From Empedobacter sp036647415 (GTDB taxonomy: Bacteria; Bacteroidota; Bacteroidia; Flavobacteriales; Weeksellaceae): a stretch of DNA of 64,000 nucleotides. Below, piece by piece: positions 25,246-34,496 of the stretch; the first letter of the stretch is position 1; every line of letters begins with the position of its first letter. The notes under the pieces were generated by a model that saw only the letters and a program-made list of their open reading frames with translations, ran no database searches and was not told the origin of the DNA. The stretch spans positions 4,248 to 68,247 of the forward strand of contig NZ_JAVXKG010000013.1 of assembly GCF_036647415.1 (NCBI RefSeq), given 5' to 3'. A program made the position numbers and the translations under genes.

Positions 25246-26907
25246 ATGTCAATAACAAGAGCAAGAAGATCTACTGATGCGATTGAAAAATTATATATTT
25301 CAATGCGCCATTTGTTTCATAGAGGAGTGTATCGTCCATCAGCTGCACCTGGAAAAATTTTAAGAAATTTATTATTCGAAATTGATCCAGAAATTTATGG
25401 ATCGATGACAGACCCAAATAAAGTTGAATTAAGCGGATTAATGTATGTTTTAGATCGTTTACCAGAAGGAATTGTAGAAACTGCTTATGTAAGTTTTACA
25501 TCTGATGAAGGATATGATCGTTCTATTTTTACACCAATTATTCCAGCAAAAAGAAGACGTTTTTGTTACCGAATAGATGATGACCAAATGAATATCGAGA
25601 TTTCTCGCGGACGTTCTGATATTTATGATGTTTTAACACACTTGACGTTTTTATACAACGAAGCAGATAAAATTAGAAACAGAGCTTTTAATAACGAAAC
25701 ACTTTCTAAAAGTAGAGCGTGGGAATTTATCGAAAATGTAGTGTTCAACGAAGTAGAAATTTCTCGTAAAGACCGTGAAGTTGCTTTGATGCATTTATCA
25801 ACGATTTTGGGAAGAACGTTCGAAGAAACACAAGAAATTCATAGCTATTTTAGTAAACCAGATGATAAAGATAATTTCTTTAGAATCGTTTATTGGATGG
25901 GGTACACAAGTCAACAAGATCGTATCGGTACAAAGAAAAGAGAAATTACATTTACATCTACATTACGCGAGTCGATTGGACATCACATGATTGGTGAAAA
26001 ATGGGCAAATGAGATAAAAAAAGTATTATTCGAAAATAATCTTCAAGACAAAAACATCCACATCATTTCTGCAAATATGCACAGTGTATCGAACATGTTA
26101 TACGCTTATGATGGATTAAAAAAGAAATACAAAGTAGATAGCGTAGATATTTACGAAGATTTGAGTGCCGCAAACAACAAAATGATGCGCGAATCGTTAA
26201 ATGATTATGCACAACAAAATGGATTAGTTTATATCAAAGATCAATCAGGAACAAACATCAACGTTCAGATTATTGATATGTCTAAAGTAAACATTGCAAA
26301 CACGGCATTTTCTTATGCGAAAGCAAAAAATGATGATGTAATTGTCGTAATGGATTATGCATTTGGAGAGCAAGCATTTGAAGCGATGGACGAATTATTA
26401 AAACCTTACAAAGTAGGTGATGTTCGTTTTAAGATGAATGTAAAATCTGTAGCGATTATGGGTAAAGCCGGTATTTTAGAAGGAAATAAAGGTGATATTA
26501 TGATTGCAACAGCACACGTTTTTGAAGGAACAACAGATAATTATGTTTTCGAAAACGAATTAACTGCTGCAGATTTCGAAGGACAAGGATTAGGAGTTTA
26601 TGAAGGACCAATGATTTCGGTTTTAGGAACTTCATTACAAAATAAAGATATTTTAGAGTACTTTAAATATTCATCTTTCCAAGCAATTGGATTAGAAATG
26701 GAAGGTGCACATTACCAAAAAGCAATTCAAGTTGCTTCAAAAATTAGACATCATATTGATAAAGATGTTAAAGTAATGTACGCATATTACGCTTCTGATA
26801 ATCCATTGGAAACAGGAAGTACTTTAGCATCTGGAGGTTTAGGATTAACAGGTGTAAAACCAACTTACCTAATCACACAAAAGATTTTAGAGAAAATAAT
26901 TAAATAA
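25246..26907 (+). CDS. DUF6909 family protein
   Basis: The protein is 553 aa from the ATG at 25246 (MSITRARRSTDAIEKLYISM). The sequence is typical of the conserved Bacteroidota family DUF6909. The C-terminal third has GKAGILEGNKGDIMIATAH, VYEGPMISV and GLEMEGAHYQKAIQVA, which resemble nucleoside phosphorylase/MTA-SAH nucleosidase motifs (the GxExEGA-type substrate loop). A nucleosidase-like fold is therefore likely (inference); the substrate is unknown. No signal peptide. It lies in the same unit as DUF3109, and the oxidoreductase gene starts 5 bp later. Confidence 0.8.
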   Translation: MSITRARRSTDAIEKLYISMRHLFHRGVYRPSAAPGKILRNLLFEIDPEIYGSMTDPNKVELSGLMYVLDRLPEGIVETAYVSFTSDEGYDRSIFTPIIPAKRRRFCYRIDDDQMNIEISRGRSDIYDVLTHLTFLYNEADKIRNRAFNNETLSKSRAWEFIENVVFNEVEISRKDREVALMHLSTILGRTFEETQEIHSYFSKPDDKDNFFRIVYWMGYTSQQDRIGTKKREITFTSTLRESIGHHMIGEKWANEIKKVLFENNLQDKNIHIISANMHSVSNMLYAYDGLKKKYKVDSVDIYEDLSAANNKMMRESLNDYAQQNGLVYIKDQSGTNINVQIIDMSKVNIANTAFSYAKAKNDDVIVVMDYAFGEQAFEAMDELLKPYKVGDVRFKMNVKSVAIMGKAGILEGNKGDIMIATAHVFEGTTDNYVFENELTAADFEGQGLGVYEGPMISVLGTSLQNKDILEYFKYSSFQAIGLEMEGAHYQKAIQVASKIRHHIDKDVKVMYAYYASDNPLETGSTLASGGLGLTGVKPTYLITQKILEKIIK

Positions 26908-26912
26908 ATTCA

Positions 26913-27917
26913 ATGAAGAATTTTTCCATTTTAGGCTACGGTCACATTGGACGTGTACATCAACAAGCAATAGAAGAGGCAGAAAATGCACAATTAATTT
27001 CGATTATCGATTTTAATTTGCCCGAAGATTTATCAATCAAAGGATATTCTACACTCGAAAGTTTTTTGATAGATGACAAAGAAACAGATGTTGTCATAAT
27101 ATCTACGCCAAACGGTCTACACCGAGAACATGCAATACGTTGCTTAAAAGCAGGAAAAAATGTCTTGATAGAAAAACCAATTGCATTAACAGTAGAAGAT
27201 GCAAATGAAATATTGAAAGTTGCAGAAGAGAAAAAACTTCGTGTTTTTACATCCATGCAACTTCGTTTTTCGCCGGTTGTACAATATGTTAAAAACTTGA
27301 TCGACAATCATTCATTGGGTCAAGTTTTTATGATTAATATTAATTGTTATTGGAATCGAAATCGCAATTATTACAAATTAAGAGAATGGCACGGTAATCA
27401 AGAAATGGATGGTGGTGTTTTGTTTACACAATTCTCTCATTTTGTTGATATTATGAATTTTTGGTTTGATGAGGTAATCTGTACAAACTCTAAAAGTTAT
27501 AATTTTACGCACCAAGAAGTAACTCAGTTTGATGATTCTGGTTGTGTAGATTTTACGGCTGACGGAGCAATTGGACACATGGTATATACAACTTCAACAT
27601 TCAATAAAAATTTTGAAAGTAATATTACACTTATTGCAGAAAAAGGAACCGTGAAAATTGGCGATCAATATTTAAATCAAATGATTTATAGTGATTTAAA
27701 AAATGTATGCTGTTCTAATAAAATTTCTACCGACCAAAAGAATTTTCATCCTAATGCAATTGCAGAAATTTCTGAAGCTTTGATAAGTCAAAACGAATCT
27801 TTGTTAGAAGGAAAATATGCCGTAAATTTAGTTCAGTTTATTGCAGATGCTAATCGATTAGCATCAGAAAGTAAACAAGATTTTAAAAAGCAAGATTATG
27901 AAATTTCACACGCGTAA
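26913..27917 (+). CDS. Gfo/Idh/MocA family oxidoreductase
   Basis: The protein is 334 aa. The N-terminal Rossmann fold starts FSILGYGHIGRVHQQAI (GxGxxG variant); the family signature continues with VVIISTPNGLHREHAI and the catalytic Lys motif VLIEKPIALTVEDAN (EKP, about residue 92). The C-terminal half is the alpha/beta substrate domain with DGGVLFTQFSHFVDIMNFWF. Such enzymes oxidise a sugar or sugar-nucleotide carbon with NAD(P). The closest-looking group acts on UDP-HexNAc-type acids (WbpB-like), but the substrate cannot be read from sequence. Its 3' end overlaps the next gene by 20 bp. Confidence 0.88.
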   Translation: MKNFSILGYGHIGRVHQQAIEEAENAQLISIIDFNLPEDLSIKGYSTLESFLIDDKETDVVIISTPNGLHREHAIRCLKAGKNVLIEKPIALTVEDANEILKVAEEKKLRVFTSMQLRFSPVVQYVKNLIDNHSLGQVFMININCYWNRNRNYYKLREWHGNQEMDGGVLFTQFSHFVDIMNFWFDEVICTNSKSYNFTHQEVTQFDDSGCVDFTADGAIGHMVYTTSTFNKNFESNITLIAEKGTVKIGDQYLNQMIYSDLKNVCCSNKISTDQKNFHPNAIAEISEALISQNESLLEGKYAVNLVQFIADANRLASESKQDFKKQDYEISHA

Positions 27918-28293
27918 ATGGGTAAAACCAGAAGATTTGAATCCAAATAAAACACTTTTTGGAGGAAAATTATTGGCTTGGATTGATGAAGAAGCTGCAC
28001 TATATAGCATTATACAATTAGAAAATTCGCATGTGGTAACAAAACACATGTCCGAAATAAATTTTATGGCTTCCGCACGCGAAGGCGATATTGTAGAAAT
28101 TGGTCTTGAAGTGATAAAATTTGGAACAACTTCGTTGATTTTACAATGTGAAGTTCGTAACAAAATGACGCACGAAACCATTATTACAGTAGACCAAATT
28201 ACGATGGTTAATTTAGACGCTGATGGTAAACCAAAACCGCACGGAAAGACAGAAATAGAATATGTGATCGACCGTTTAGCGGGAAAAGATTAA
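27898..28293 (+). CDS. Hotdog-fold acyl-CoA thioesterase (YciA-like)
   Basis: The protein is 131 aa, a single hotdog domain. NPNKTLFGGKLLAWIDEEAA matches the helix motif of acyl-CoA thioesterases (the N-P-N-x-T-x-F-G-G loop with the catalytic Asp), followed by INFMASAREGDIVEI. It would hydrolyse acyl-CoA to free acid and CoA in the cytoplasm. It starts inside the oxidoreductase gene (20-bp overlap), so translation is coupled. It is followed by a clear terminator. Confidence 0.9.
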   Translation: MKFHTRKWVKPEDLNPNKTLFGGKLLAWIDEEAALYSIIQLENSHVVTKHMSEINFMASAREGDIVEIGLEVIKFGTTSLILQCEVRNKMTHETIITVDQITMVNLDADGKPKPHGKTEIEYVIDRLAGKD

Positions 28294-28310
28294 ATATAAA
28301 ACAACATAGA

Positions 28311-28340
28311 AAAGTCGAAACTTAGTTTCGACTTTTTTTT
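28311..28340. terminator. Terminator between the thioesterase and the toxin gene
   Basis: A perfect 12-bp-type stem (AAAGTCGAAACT and AGTTTCGACTTT) is followed by eight T residues on the plus strand. It ends the 24656-28293 unit and can also serve the opposing toxin gene. Confidence 0.85.
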
Positions 28341-28635
28341 ATGTAATTCTAAAATTTTTAGGATTTTGTTTTGAACTTTTTATAGTCAAAATATAGAGAT
28401 TGACCTCTCTTATTTCATAAAAAAGCATATAATCTTTAATAACTTTTACTCGAACATTTTCAAAGCTAGTTTTTCTTCCAATATTTGGAAATATTTTAAT
28501 TAAATCAATTTGATTTTGAATTAATTGAAAAAGCTTTTGACTGTATCCAACAGATTTATTACGATTTTTCCAATAATCTAAAATATCAAATAATTCATTT
28601 TTTGCTTGACTTGACCAAATTACTTTTTCAACCAT
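28339..28635 (-). CDS. RelE/ParE family toxin
   Basis: The protein is 98 aa. It has the RelE/ParE layout: VIWSSQAKNELFDILDYW at the start, RNKSVGYSQKLFQLIQNQID, the core FPNIGRKTSFENVRVKVIKDY, and the final strand FYEIREVNLYILTIKSSKQNP. These toxins either cut mRNA on the ribosome or inhibit gyrase; the sequence does not decide which. It overlaps the upstream antitoxin frame by 16 bp and is the second cistron of the pair. Confidence 0.88.
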   Translation of the reverse strand: MVEKVIWSSQAKNELFDILDYWKNRNKSVGYSQKLFQLIQNQIDLIKIFPNIGRKTSFENVRVKVIKDYMLFYEIREVNLYILTIKSSKQNPKNFRIT

Positions 28636-28853
28636 TCATTCATTTCTTCGTTTACAGCAGAATTTGAAAAAATATTGTTATTTGCAATCTCATTTTTAGC
28701 CTTATTTATTGCAAGTTTCTCTTCTTCCGAAATTTCATAAATAGAACTTTCAGTCTGAAATTTTAATAATTCTAAAACTTCTTCTAATTTCATTTTATCA
28801 TTCATTTTTGAAATTTGAAGAATTAGTTCCAATTTTAAATCAGAAATACTCAT
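28620..28853 (-). CDS. Antitoxin of the RelE/ParE pair
   Basis: This 77-aa, mostly helical, acidic protein begins MSISDLKLELILQISKM and ends INKAKNEIANNNIF followed by NEEMNEWLKK. It has no clear DNA-binding motif of the ribbon-helix-helix type, but size, charge, order and the 16-bp overlap with the toxin gene make an antitoxin very likely. Similar proteins are annotated as addiction-module components. Confidence 0.75.
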   Translation of the reverse strand: MSISDLKLELILQISKMNDKMKLEEVLELLKFQTESSIYEISEEEKLAINKAKNEIANNNIFSNSAVNEEMNEWLKK

Positions 28854-28967
28854 GTTGTTTATTCTTAGAATAATATAAAGTTAGTAAAAATTTTTAGACA
28901 TAAAAAAACTCTTTGATTCAATTTATGTTAATTAAAATCAAAGAGTTAAAATATGATTTATTAAAAA

Positions 28968-29489
28968 TTATTCCGTAATAAATAATGATTTCAATTCGTG
29001 TGCATCAGCAGGATTCATTCTTCCAGCTAAAATAAGACTCAATTGTTTACGACGTAAAGCAGCTTCAAAACGCTCAACTTCTTGCTCAGATTCTGGAATC
29101 AATTCCGGAACTTGAACTGGTTTATTGTCATTATCAACGGCAACAAAAGTATAAATACCACTATTTGTTTGGTTGTAAACGCAGCTATCATAATCGTAAA
29201 CATAGACATCAACATAAACTTCCATCGATGATTTGAACGCTCTTGTTACTTTAGATTCTAACTTCACAGTACTTCCCATCGGAATCGGAATATTGAATGC
29301 AACGTGATTTACACTTGCCGTTACAACTAAGAAACTTCCACCATGCATTTTTGCAGAAATCGATGAAATTCTATCCATAGATGCTAATAATTCACCTCCG
29401 AACATATTTCCTAAGTTGTTGGTTTCGTTTGGTAAAACCAAGTTTGTCATTACCGCTAACGATTCTTTTGCTGTTTTTGCTTTCGCCAT
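28968..29489 (-). CDS. Hotdog-fold acyl-CoA thioesterase (ACOT-type)
   Basis: The protein is 173 aa from the ATG at 29489 (MAKAKTAKESLAVMTNLVLP); an earlier start at 29513 is open but sits next to the expected promoter. The motif LPNETNNLGNMFGGELLASMD gives the hotdog acyl-CoA thioesterase signature with the catalytic Asp; KLESKVTRAFKSSMEVYVDV follows. It hydrolyses acyl-CoA. It stands alone between the toxin-antitoxin pair and the divergent secreted 133-aa gene. Confidence 0.9.
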   Translation of the reverse strand: MAKAKTAKESLAVMTNLVLPNETNNLGNMFGGELLASMDRISSISAKMHGGSFLVVTASVNHVAFNIPIPMGSTVKLESKVTRAFKSSMEVYVDVYVYDYDSCVYNQTNSGIYTFVAVDNDNKPVQVPELIPESEQEVERFEAALRRKQLSLILAGRMNPADAHELKSLFITE

Positions 29490-29626
29490 AAACTTTTGTT
29501 TGTTGAGTTGCAAATTTCTGTAAAATAATCGGATTTAGAAAAACTTAATAAAAAAATTGTAACTATTTGTAAATAAGCTATTTATTTTATTAACATAAAT
29601 TTTATAGTTAAAAAATGTTAATAGGC

Positions 29627-29656
29627 TTTGTTGTATAAAATCTAATCTTACATTTG
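29627..29656 (+). promoter_or_regulatory. Full promoter: TTTG -33 and TACATTTG -7
   Basis: TTTG at 29627-29630 and TACATTTG at 29649-29656 are separated by 18 bp, a near-ideal Bacteroidota promoter. The ATG of the 133-aa gene follows 10 bases after the -7 element. Confidence 0.75.
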
Positions 29657-29666
29657 ATGAATAATT

Positions 29667-30068
29667 ATGAGAACGTTTATCACATACCTATTTTCAGCTT
29701 TATTTCTGCTATTTTTTGCGGAAACTAAAGTGTTTGCTGGTACACAACATTCTCAGGGAAATTTTACTTCGCACGTAGTCATGCAAGATAATTCACACTT
29801 TTATCAAGCAGAAAAAGTGGTGGAGTCTAAAATTTCGCAAACTTCACATATATCTCAAATACAAGAATTAAACCCAAGTATCGAAGAAACTGATGATGAT
29901 TTACAGTTATCAAAACAGTTTGACATAGAAACTTGTGCAAAACTATTAAGTGTTGTTTTGGTCTTAACTTTATTGATAAAAGGATTAAGAAAAAAGCATC
30001 TCTTCTACAATAATACAGTCAAATTATCAAGTTGTAAGTACATATTGTTGCGTACAATTAGAATTTGA
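29667..30068 (+). CDS. Unrecognised 133-aa exported protein with one C-terminal membrane helix
   Basis: An N-terminal signal peptide or anchor (FITYLFSALFLLFFAETKVFA) is followed by a polar, Ser/Gln-rich region and a second hydrophobic helix (CAKLLSVVLVLTLLIKGL), with a basic C-terminus. No family recognised. A strong promoter lies just upstream, so it is probably expressed. It precedes the efflux operon by 157 bp on the same strand but is probably transcribed from its own promoter. Confidence 0.6.
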   Translation: MRTFITYLFSALFLLFFAETKVFAGTQHSQGNFTSHVVMQDNSHFYQAEKVVESKISQTSHISQIQELNPSIEETDDDLQLSKQFDIETCAKLLSVVLVLTLLIKGLRKKHLFYNNTVKLSSCKYILLRTIRI

Positions 30069-30153
30069 TTTTTCCTTAAAAATTTAAAATTACATCAAAA
30101 CTAAACTTCTGTTCTACTTTTTTAACAGCAGGTTGATGCGTTTTTGTATGTAT

Positions 30154-30161
30154 TATTTTTG
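30154..30161 (+). promoter_or_regulatory. Promoter -7 element (TATTTTTG) of the efflux operon
   Basis: A TAnnTTTG match lies about 64 bases upstream of the adaptor start. GTTG at 30132-30135 lies 18 bp upstream and could be a weak -33 element. Confidence 0.5.
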
Positions 30162-30224
30162 GCGTAACTACTTCTGCCAAAAACTTTTTTAAAACCAAAT
30201 TTTCATTTAATAGTTAGAAGAATT

Positions 30225-31307
30225 ATGAAAAGAGTCGCATTGTTTGTCGCTCTGAGTACTGCTTTGTTGGCAACAAGTTGTTCGTCAAAAAAACAGGAAA
30301 AAGAAGAAGAAAAAGATTATCCAGTAACTAATCCACTTAGAATGGATACAATCTTGAATAAAGATTATGTTTCGCAAATTAAGTCAGTTCGTAACATCGA
30401 AATTCGTGCTCAGGAAAAAGGTTTTCTTGAGAAGATTTATGTAGACGAAGGGCAATATGTGCAAGCAGGACAATTGTTATTCCGTATTATGCCGCAAATG
30501 TATCAGGCAGAATATCTGAAAGCGAAAGCGGAAGTAAAAGAAATGCAAATTGAGTTACAAAATTCGAAAACTTTGGCGGATAATAATGTCGTTTCCAAAA
30601 ACGAACAAGCCATTGCACAAGCGCATTTAGAGAAATCAAAAGCAGAAATGCAATTGGCACAATTACACTTATCATTTACGGATATTCGTGCGCCATTTTC
30701 TGGTGTTATAGATAGACTTCCGATGAAATTAGGAAGTTTGATTGACGAAGGTATGTTGTTGACAAACTTGTCAGATAACTCTCAAATGTTTGCTTATTTC
30801 AACGTTTCTGAGCCAGAATATTTAGATTATCAAACCAATATTCAAGATCGTGGAAGCAATTCTGTTTCATTGATTTTGGCGAATAATAAACCTTTGCCAG
30901 AAAAAGGAAAAGTAGAAACGATAGAAGGAGAATTTAATAATGAAACGGGTAATATCGCCTTTCGTGCGCGTTTCCCAAATCCGAATCGTTTGTTGAGAAA
31001 TGGAGAAACGGGAAAAGTACAAATGACTGTTCCGTTGCACAATGTGTTGTTAATTCCACAAAAAACGACTTATGAAATTCAAGATAAAGTATATGTTTTT
31101 GTCGTGGATAAAAACGGGAAAGTAAAATCTCGTAACATTACTGTAAGCTCAGAAATGCCAGATTTGTATGTGGTAGAAAGTGGTTTGTCTGATAAAGATC
31201 AAATTTTGTTAGAAGGTGTTCAGAAAGTGAAAGATGATGATAAAGTGAAAACGAGATTTATGGCGCCACGCAAAGTTTTTGCCTCACTAAAATTAAAATC
31301 AAATTAA
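30225..31307 (+). CDS. RND efflux periplasmic adaptor (AcrA/MexA-like)
   Basis: The 360-aa protein is a lipoprotein (signal peptide with lipobox ALLATSC). It carries the lipoyl/barrel-sandwich halves (IEIRAQEKGFLEKIYVDEGQYVQAGQLLF and LSFTDIRAPFSGVIDRLPM, residues about 56-86 and 145-165), a coiled-coil hairpin between them, and a beta-barrel near GNIAFRARFPNP. It links the inner-membrane pump to the outer-membrane channel. The next gene starts 18 bp later. No local regulator gene is present. Confidence 0.93.
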   Translation: MKRVALFVALSTALLATSCSSKKQEKEEEKDYPVTNPLRMDTILNKDYVSQIKSVRNIEIRAQEKGFLEKIYVDEGQYVQAGQLLFRIMPQMYQAEYLKAKAEVKEMQIELQNSKTLADNNVVSKNEQAIAQAHLEKSKAEMQLAQLHLSFTDIRAPFSGVIDRLPMKLGSLIDEGMLLTNLSDNSQMFAYFNVSEPEYLDYQTNIQDRGSNSVSLILANNKPLPEKGKVETIEGEFNNETGNIAFRARFPNPNRLLRNGETGKVQMTVPLHNVLLIPQKTTYEIQDKVYVFVVDKNGKVKSRNITVSSEMPDLYVVESGLSDKDQILLEGVQKVKDDDKVKTRFMAPRKVFASLKLKSN

Positions 31308-31325
31308 TCATTAAAGACGAAAATT

Positions 31326-34300
31326 ATGTTTGATAAATTTATTCGAAGACCAGTTCTTTCGATCGTCATTTCGTTGATTATTGTTTTCTTAGGAATCTTG
31401 TCATTGGTCAAATTACCTGTGACGCAATTCCCTGCAATTTCGCCTCCAAAGGTTAATATTACAGCGGAATATCCTGGTGCAAACAACGAATTATTGATTA
31501 AGTCAGTCGTTATTCCGTTAGAGCGAGCTTTGAACGGAGTTCCTGGAATGAAATACATTACATCTGATGCAGGAAATGATGGTGAAGCATCTATTCAAGT
31601 TATTTTTGATTTAGGAACTGATCCTAATATTGCTGCGGTAAACGTACAAAACCGTGTTTCGTCGGTTGTAAATAAACTGCCGCCATTGGTTGTTCGCGAA
31701 GGTGTGAAAATTACACGTGAAGAGTCGAATATGTTAATGTACATCAACTTGTATAGTAAAGATCCTAAAGCAGATCAACAGTTCTTGTACAATTATGCAG
31801 ATATTAATATTTTATCAGAATTGAAACGTATCAATGGTGTTGGTGACGCCGATATTTTGGGAAATAGAGAATATGCGATGCGTATTTGGCTAAAACCAGA
31901 TCGTATGCAAGCGTACAGTATTTCGGCAGATGAAGTAATGAAAGCCTTAGATGAACAAAGTATCGAAGCCTCGCCAGGTAAAACGGGAGAAAGTTCTGGT
32001 AAACGCTCAGAAACGTTTGAATATGTCTTAAAATATTCGGGACGATACAATACAAAAGAGCAATACGGAAATATTATTTTACGATCAAATCCAGATGGAG
32101 AAATCTTACGATTAAAAGATGTTGCAGATGTAGAATTTGGTAGTTCGATGTATGATATTTATTCTACTCTGAACGGAAAACCGTCTGCTGCAATTGTCAT
32201 CAAACAATCGTACGGAAGTAATGCAAGTGAGGTTATTAAGAACATAAAATCTTTGATGGCTGATCTTAAAGAAAATAATTTACCAAAAGGAATGGAATAT
32301 GAAATTTCGTACGATGTTTCTAAATTCTTAGATGCTTCTATGGAAAAAGTTGTTCACACACTTTTCGAAGCTTTTATTTTGGTAGGTATTGTGGTGTTTT
32401 TATTTTTGGGCGATTGGCGTTCTACGTTGATTCCTGCGTTGGCGGTTCCAGTTTCGTTGATTGGTACATTTGCGTTGATGCAATTTTTCGGAATTACATT
32501 AAACTTAATTTCACTTTTCGCATTAGTTATGGCGATTGGAGTTGTTGTGGATGATGCGATTGTAGTTATCGAGGCTGTTCACGCCAAGATGGAAGAAAAA
32601 AATCTCTCGCCTTTACGAGCGACGGAAGAAGCAATGCGCGAAATTAGTGGAGCAATTATCGCAATTACATTTGTAATGGCAGCCGTGTTTATTCCAGTTG
32701 CTTTTATGTCTGGTCCAGTAGGAATTTTTTATCGACAATTTTCGATTACAATGGCAACTTCAATTATTCTTTCTGGGATTGTTGCGTTAACATTGACGCC
32801 TGCATTATGTGCGATGATTTTGAAGAATAATCATGATCAACCAAGAAAGAAAACGATGTTAAATAAATTTTTATTAAAGTTTAATAATTTATTCAACAAA
32901 GGATCATTCAAATACGAGAAAGTTTTAACTAAAATAGTAAGTAAACGTACCATAACATTTGGTGTATTGATAGCATTTTGTGCGGGAATTTTCTTTATCA
33001 ACAATAGTTTGCCAACAGGATTTATTCCAAACGAAGATCAAGGAATGTTTTATGCGATTATTCAAACTCCTCCTGGTTCTACTTTGGAAAGAACGAATGA
33101 TGTTTCGCAAAAATTACAAAAGATTGCAGAAGGAATTGATGGTGTTTCTTCAGTTTCGTCTTTGGCAGGTTATGAGATTTTAACGGAAGGAACTGGAGCC
33201 AATTCAGGAACGTGTTTGATTAATCTTAAAAGTTGGGACGAACGTACTAAATCGGCAGATCAAATTATTAAAGAATTAGAAGAAAAAGCAGGAAATATTA
33301 ATGGTGCGAATATCGAATATTTTCAACCACCATCTGTTCCTGGCTATGGTGCTGCTGGAGGTTTTGAGTTGAGATTATTGGATAAAGCTGGAAGTGGAGA
33401 TTATCATAAAATGGAAGAAGTGAGCCGTGATTTTGTCAAAGAATTAAGTCGTCGTCCAGAATTAAGTTCGGTTTTCACATTTTATAGTGCATCATTTCCA
33501 CAATATGTATTGAAAATTGACAATGATATTGCCGAACAAAAAGGTGTTTCGATAGAAAATGCGATGGATAATCTTTCAACGTTGATTGGTTCTAATTACG
33601 AAACAAGTTTCATCAAATATGATCGACCTTATAAAGTTATGGTTCAAGCAGCGCCTCAGTATCGTGCATTACCAGAGGATATTCTAAAATTATATGTGAA
33701 AAATGATTCTGGAGAAATGGTTCCATATTCTGCTTTTATGAAGATAGAAAAAGTGTACGGACTTTCAGAAATTACGCGTCACAATATGTATAATGCGGCA
33801 GAAATTAGTGGAACGCCGGCGCAAGGTTACAGTAGTGGACAAGCAATTGCAGCGATAAATGAAGTGGCGAAAAATACCTTGCCTCGAGGTTTTGGTATAG
33901 ATTGGGCTGGAATTTCGAAAGATGAGGTTTCTCGTGGAAATGAAGCAGTTATTATTTTTGCCATCTGTTTAATATTCGTTTACATGATTCTTGCAGCGCA
34001 ATATGAGAGTTTTATTTTGCCTTTACCAGTTATTATTTCGTTACCAACAGGTATTTTCGGCGCATTTTTCTTTTTGAAAATGTTAGGATTAGAAAACAAT
34101 ATTTATGCGCAAGTTGCTATGGTAATGTTGATTGGATTACTCGGTAAAAATGCCGTGTTGATTATAGAGTTTGCTGTACAAAAACACAACAAAGGTCTTT
34201 CGATTGTAAAATCTGCGATAGAAGGAGCAGGCGTTCGTTTTCGTCCAATTTTGATGACATCATTTGCATTTATTGCAGGTCTTATTCCGTTGGTTATCGC

Positions 34301-34496
34301 TTCTGGTCCTGGTGCTGTTGGGAATAGAACAATTGGTACAGCTGCCGCTGGTGGTATGCTGTTTGGAACTATTTTCGGGCTATTTATTGTACCTGGTTTG
34401 TATGTTGCATTCGGAACTTTAGCTGATAAAATGCAATTGGTAAAATATGAAGATGAAAATCCATTAACCGAAGAAATTGTTGAAGATGAAGAATAA
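31326..34496 (+). CDS. RND family efflux pump permease (AcrB/MexB-like, HAE1 type)
   Basis: The protein is 1056 aa, the full length for an HAE1 permease, with 12 predicted membrane helices and two large periplasmic loops. It starts MFDKFIRRPVLSIVISLIIV. The proton-relay Asp pair is in GVVVDDAIVVIEAV (TM4), and a typical loop has GPVGIFYRQFSIT. Helix signatures near the end include MVMLIGLLGKNAVLIIEFAV and RPILMTSFAFIAGLIPL. It exports drugs, detergents or metabolites with the proton gradient. The channel gene overlaps its end by 11 bp. Confidence 0.96.
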   Translation: MFDKFIRRPVLSIVISLIIVFLGILSLVKLPVTQFPAISPPKVNITAEYPGANNELLIKSVVIPLERALNGVPGMKYITSDAGNDGEASIQVIFDLGTDPNIAAVNVQNRVSSVVNKLPPLVVREGVKITREESNMLMYINLYSKDPKADQQFLYNYADINILSELKRINGVGDADILGNREYAMRIWLKPDRMQAYSISADEVMKALDEQSIEASPGKTGESSGKRSETFEYVLKYSGRYNTKEQYGNIILRSNPDGEILRLKDVADVEFGSSMYDIYSTLNGKPSAAIVIKQSYGSNASEVIKNIKSLMADLKENNLPKGMEYEISYDVSKFLDASMEKVVHTLFEAFILVGIVVFLFLGDWRSTLIPALAVPVSLIGTFALMQFFGITLNLISLFALVMAIGVVVDDAIVVIEAVHAKMEEKNLSPLRATEEAMREISGAIIAITFVMAAVFIPVAFMSGPVGIFYRQFSITMATSIILSGIVALTLTPALCAMILKNNHDQPRKKTMLNKFLLKFNNLFNKGSFKYEKVLTKIVSKRTITFGVLIAFCAGIFFINNSLPTGFIPNEDQGMFYAIIQTPPGSTLERTNDVSQKLQKIAEGIDGVSSVSSLAGYEILTEGTGANSGTCLINLKSWDERTKSADQIIKELEEKAGNINGANIEYFQPPSVPGYGAAGGFELRLLDKAGSGDYHKMEEVSRDFVKELSRRPELSSVFTFYSASFPQYVLKIDNDIAEQKGVSIENAMDNLSTLIGSNYETSFIKYDRPYKVMVQAAPQYRALPEDILKLYVKNDSGEMVPYSAFMKIEKVYGLSEITRHNMYNAAEISGTPAQGYSSGQAIAAINEVAKNTLPRGFGIDWAGISKDEVSRGNEAVIIFAICLIFVYMILAAQYESFILPLPVIISLPTGIFGAFFFLKMLGLENNIYAQVAMVMLIGLLGKNAVLIIEFAVQKHNKGLSIVKSAIEGAGVRFRPILMTSFAFIAGLIPLVIASGPGAVGNRTIGTAAAGGMLFGTIFGLFIVPGLYVAFGTLADKMQLVKYEDENPLTEEIVEDEE

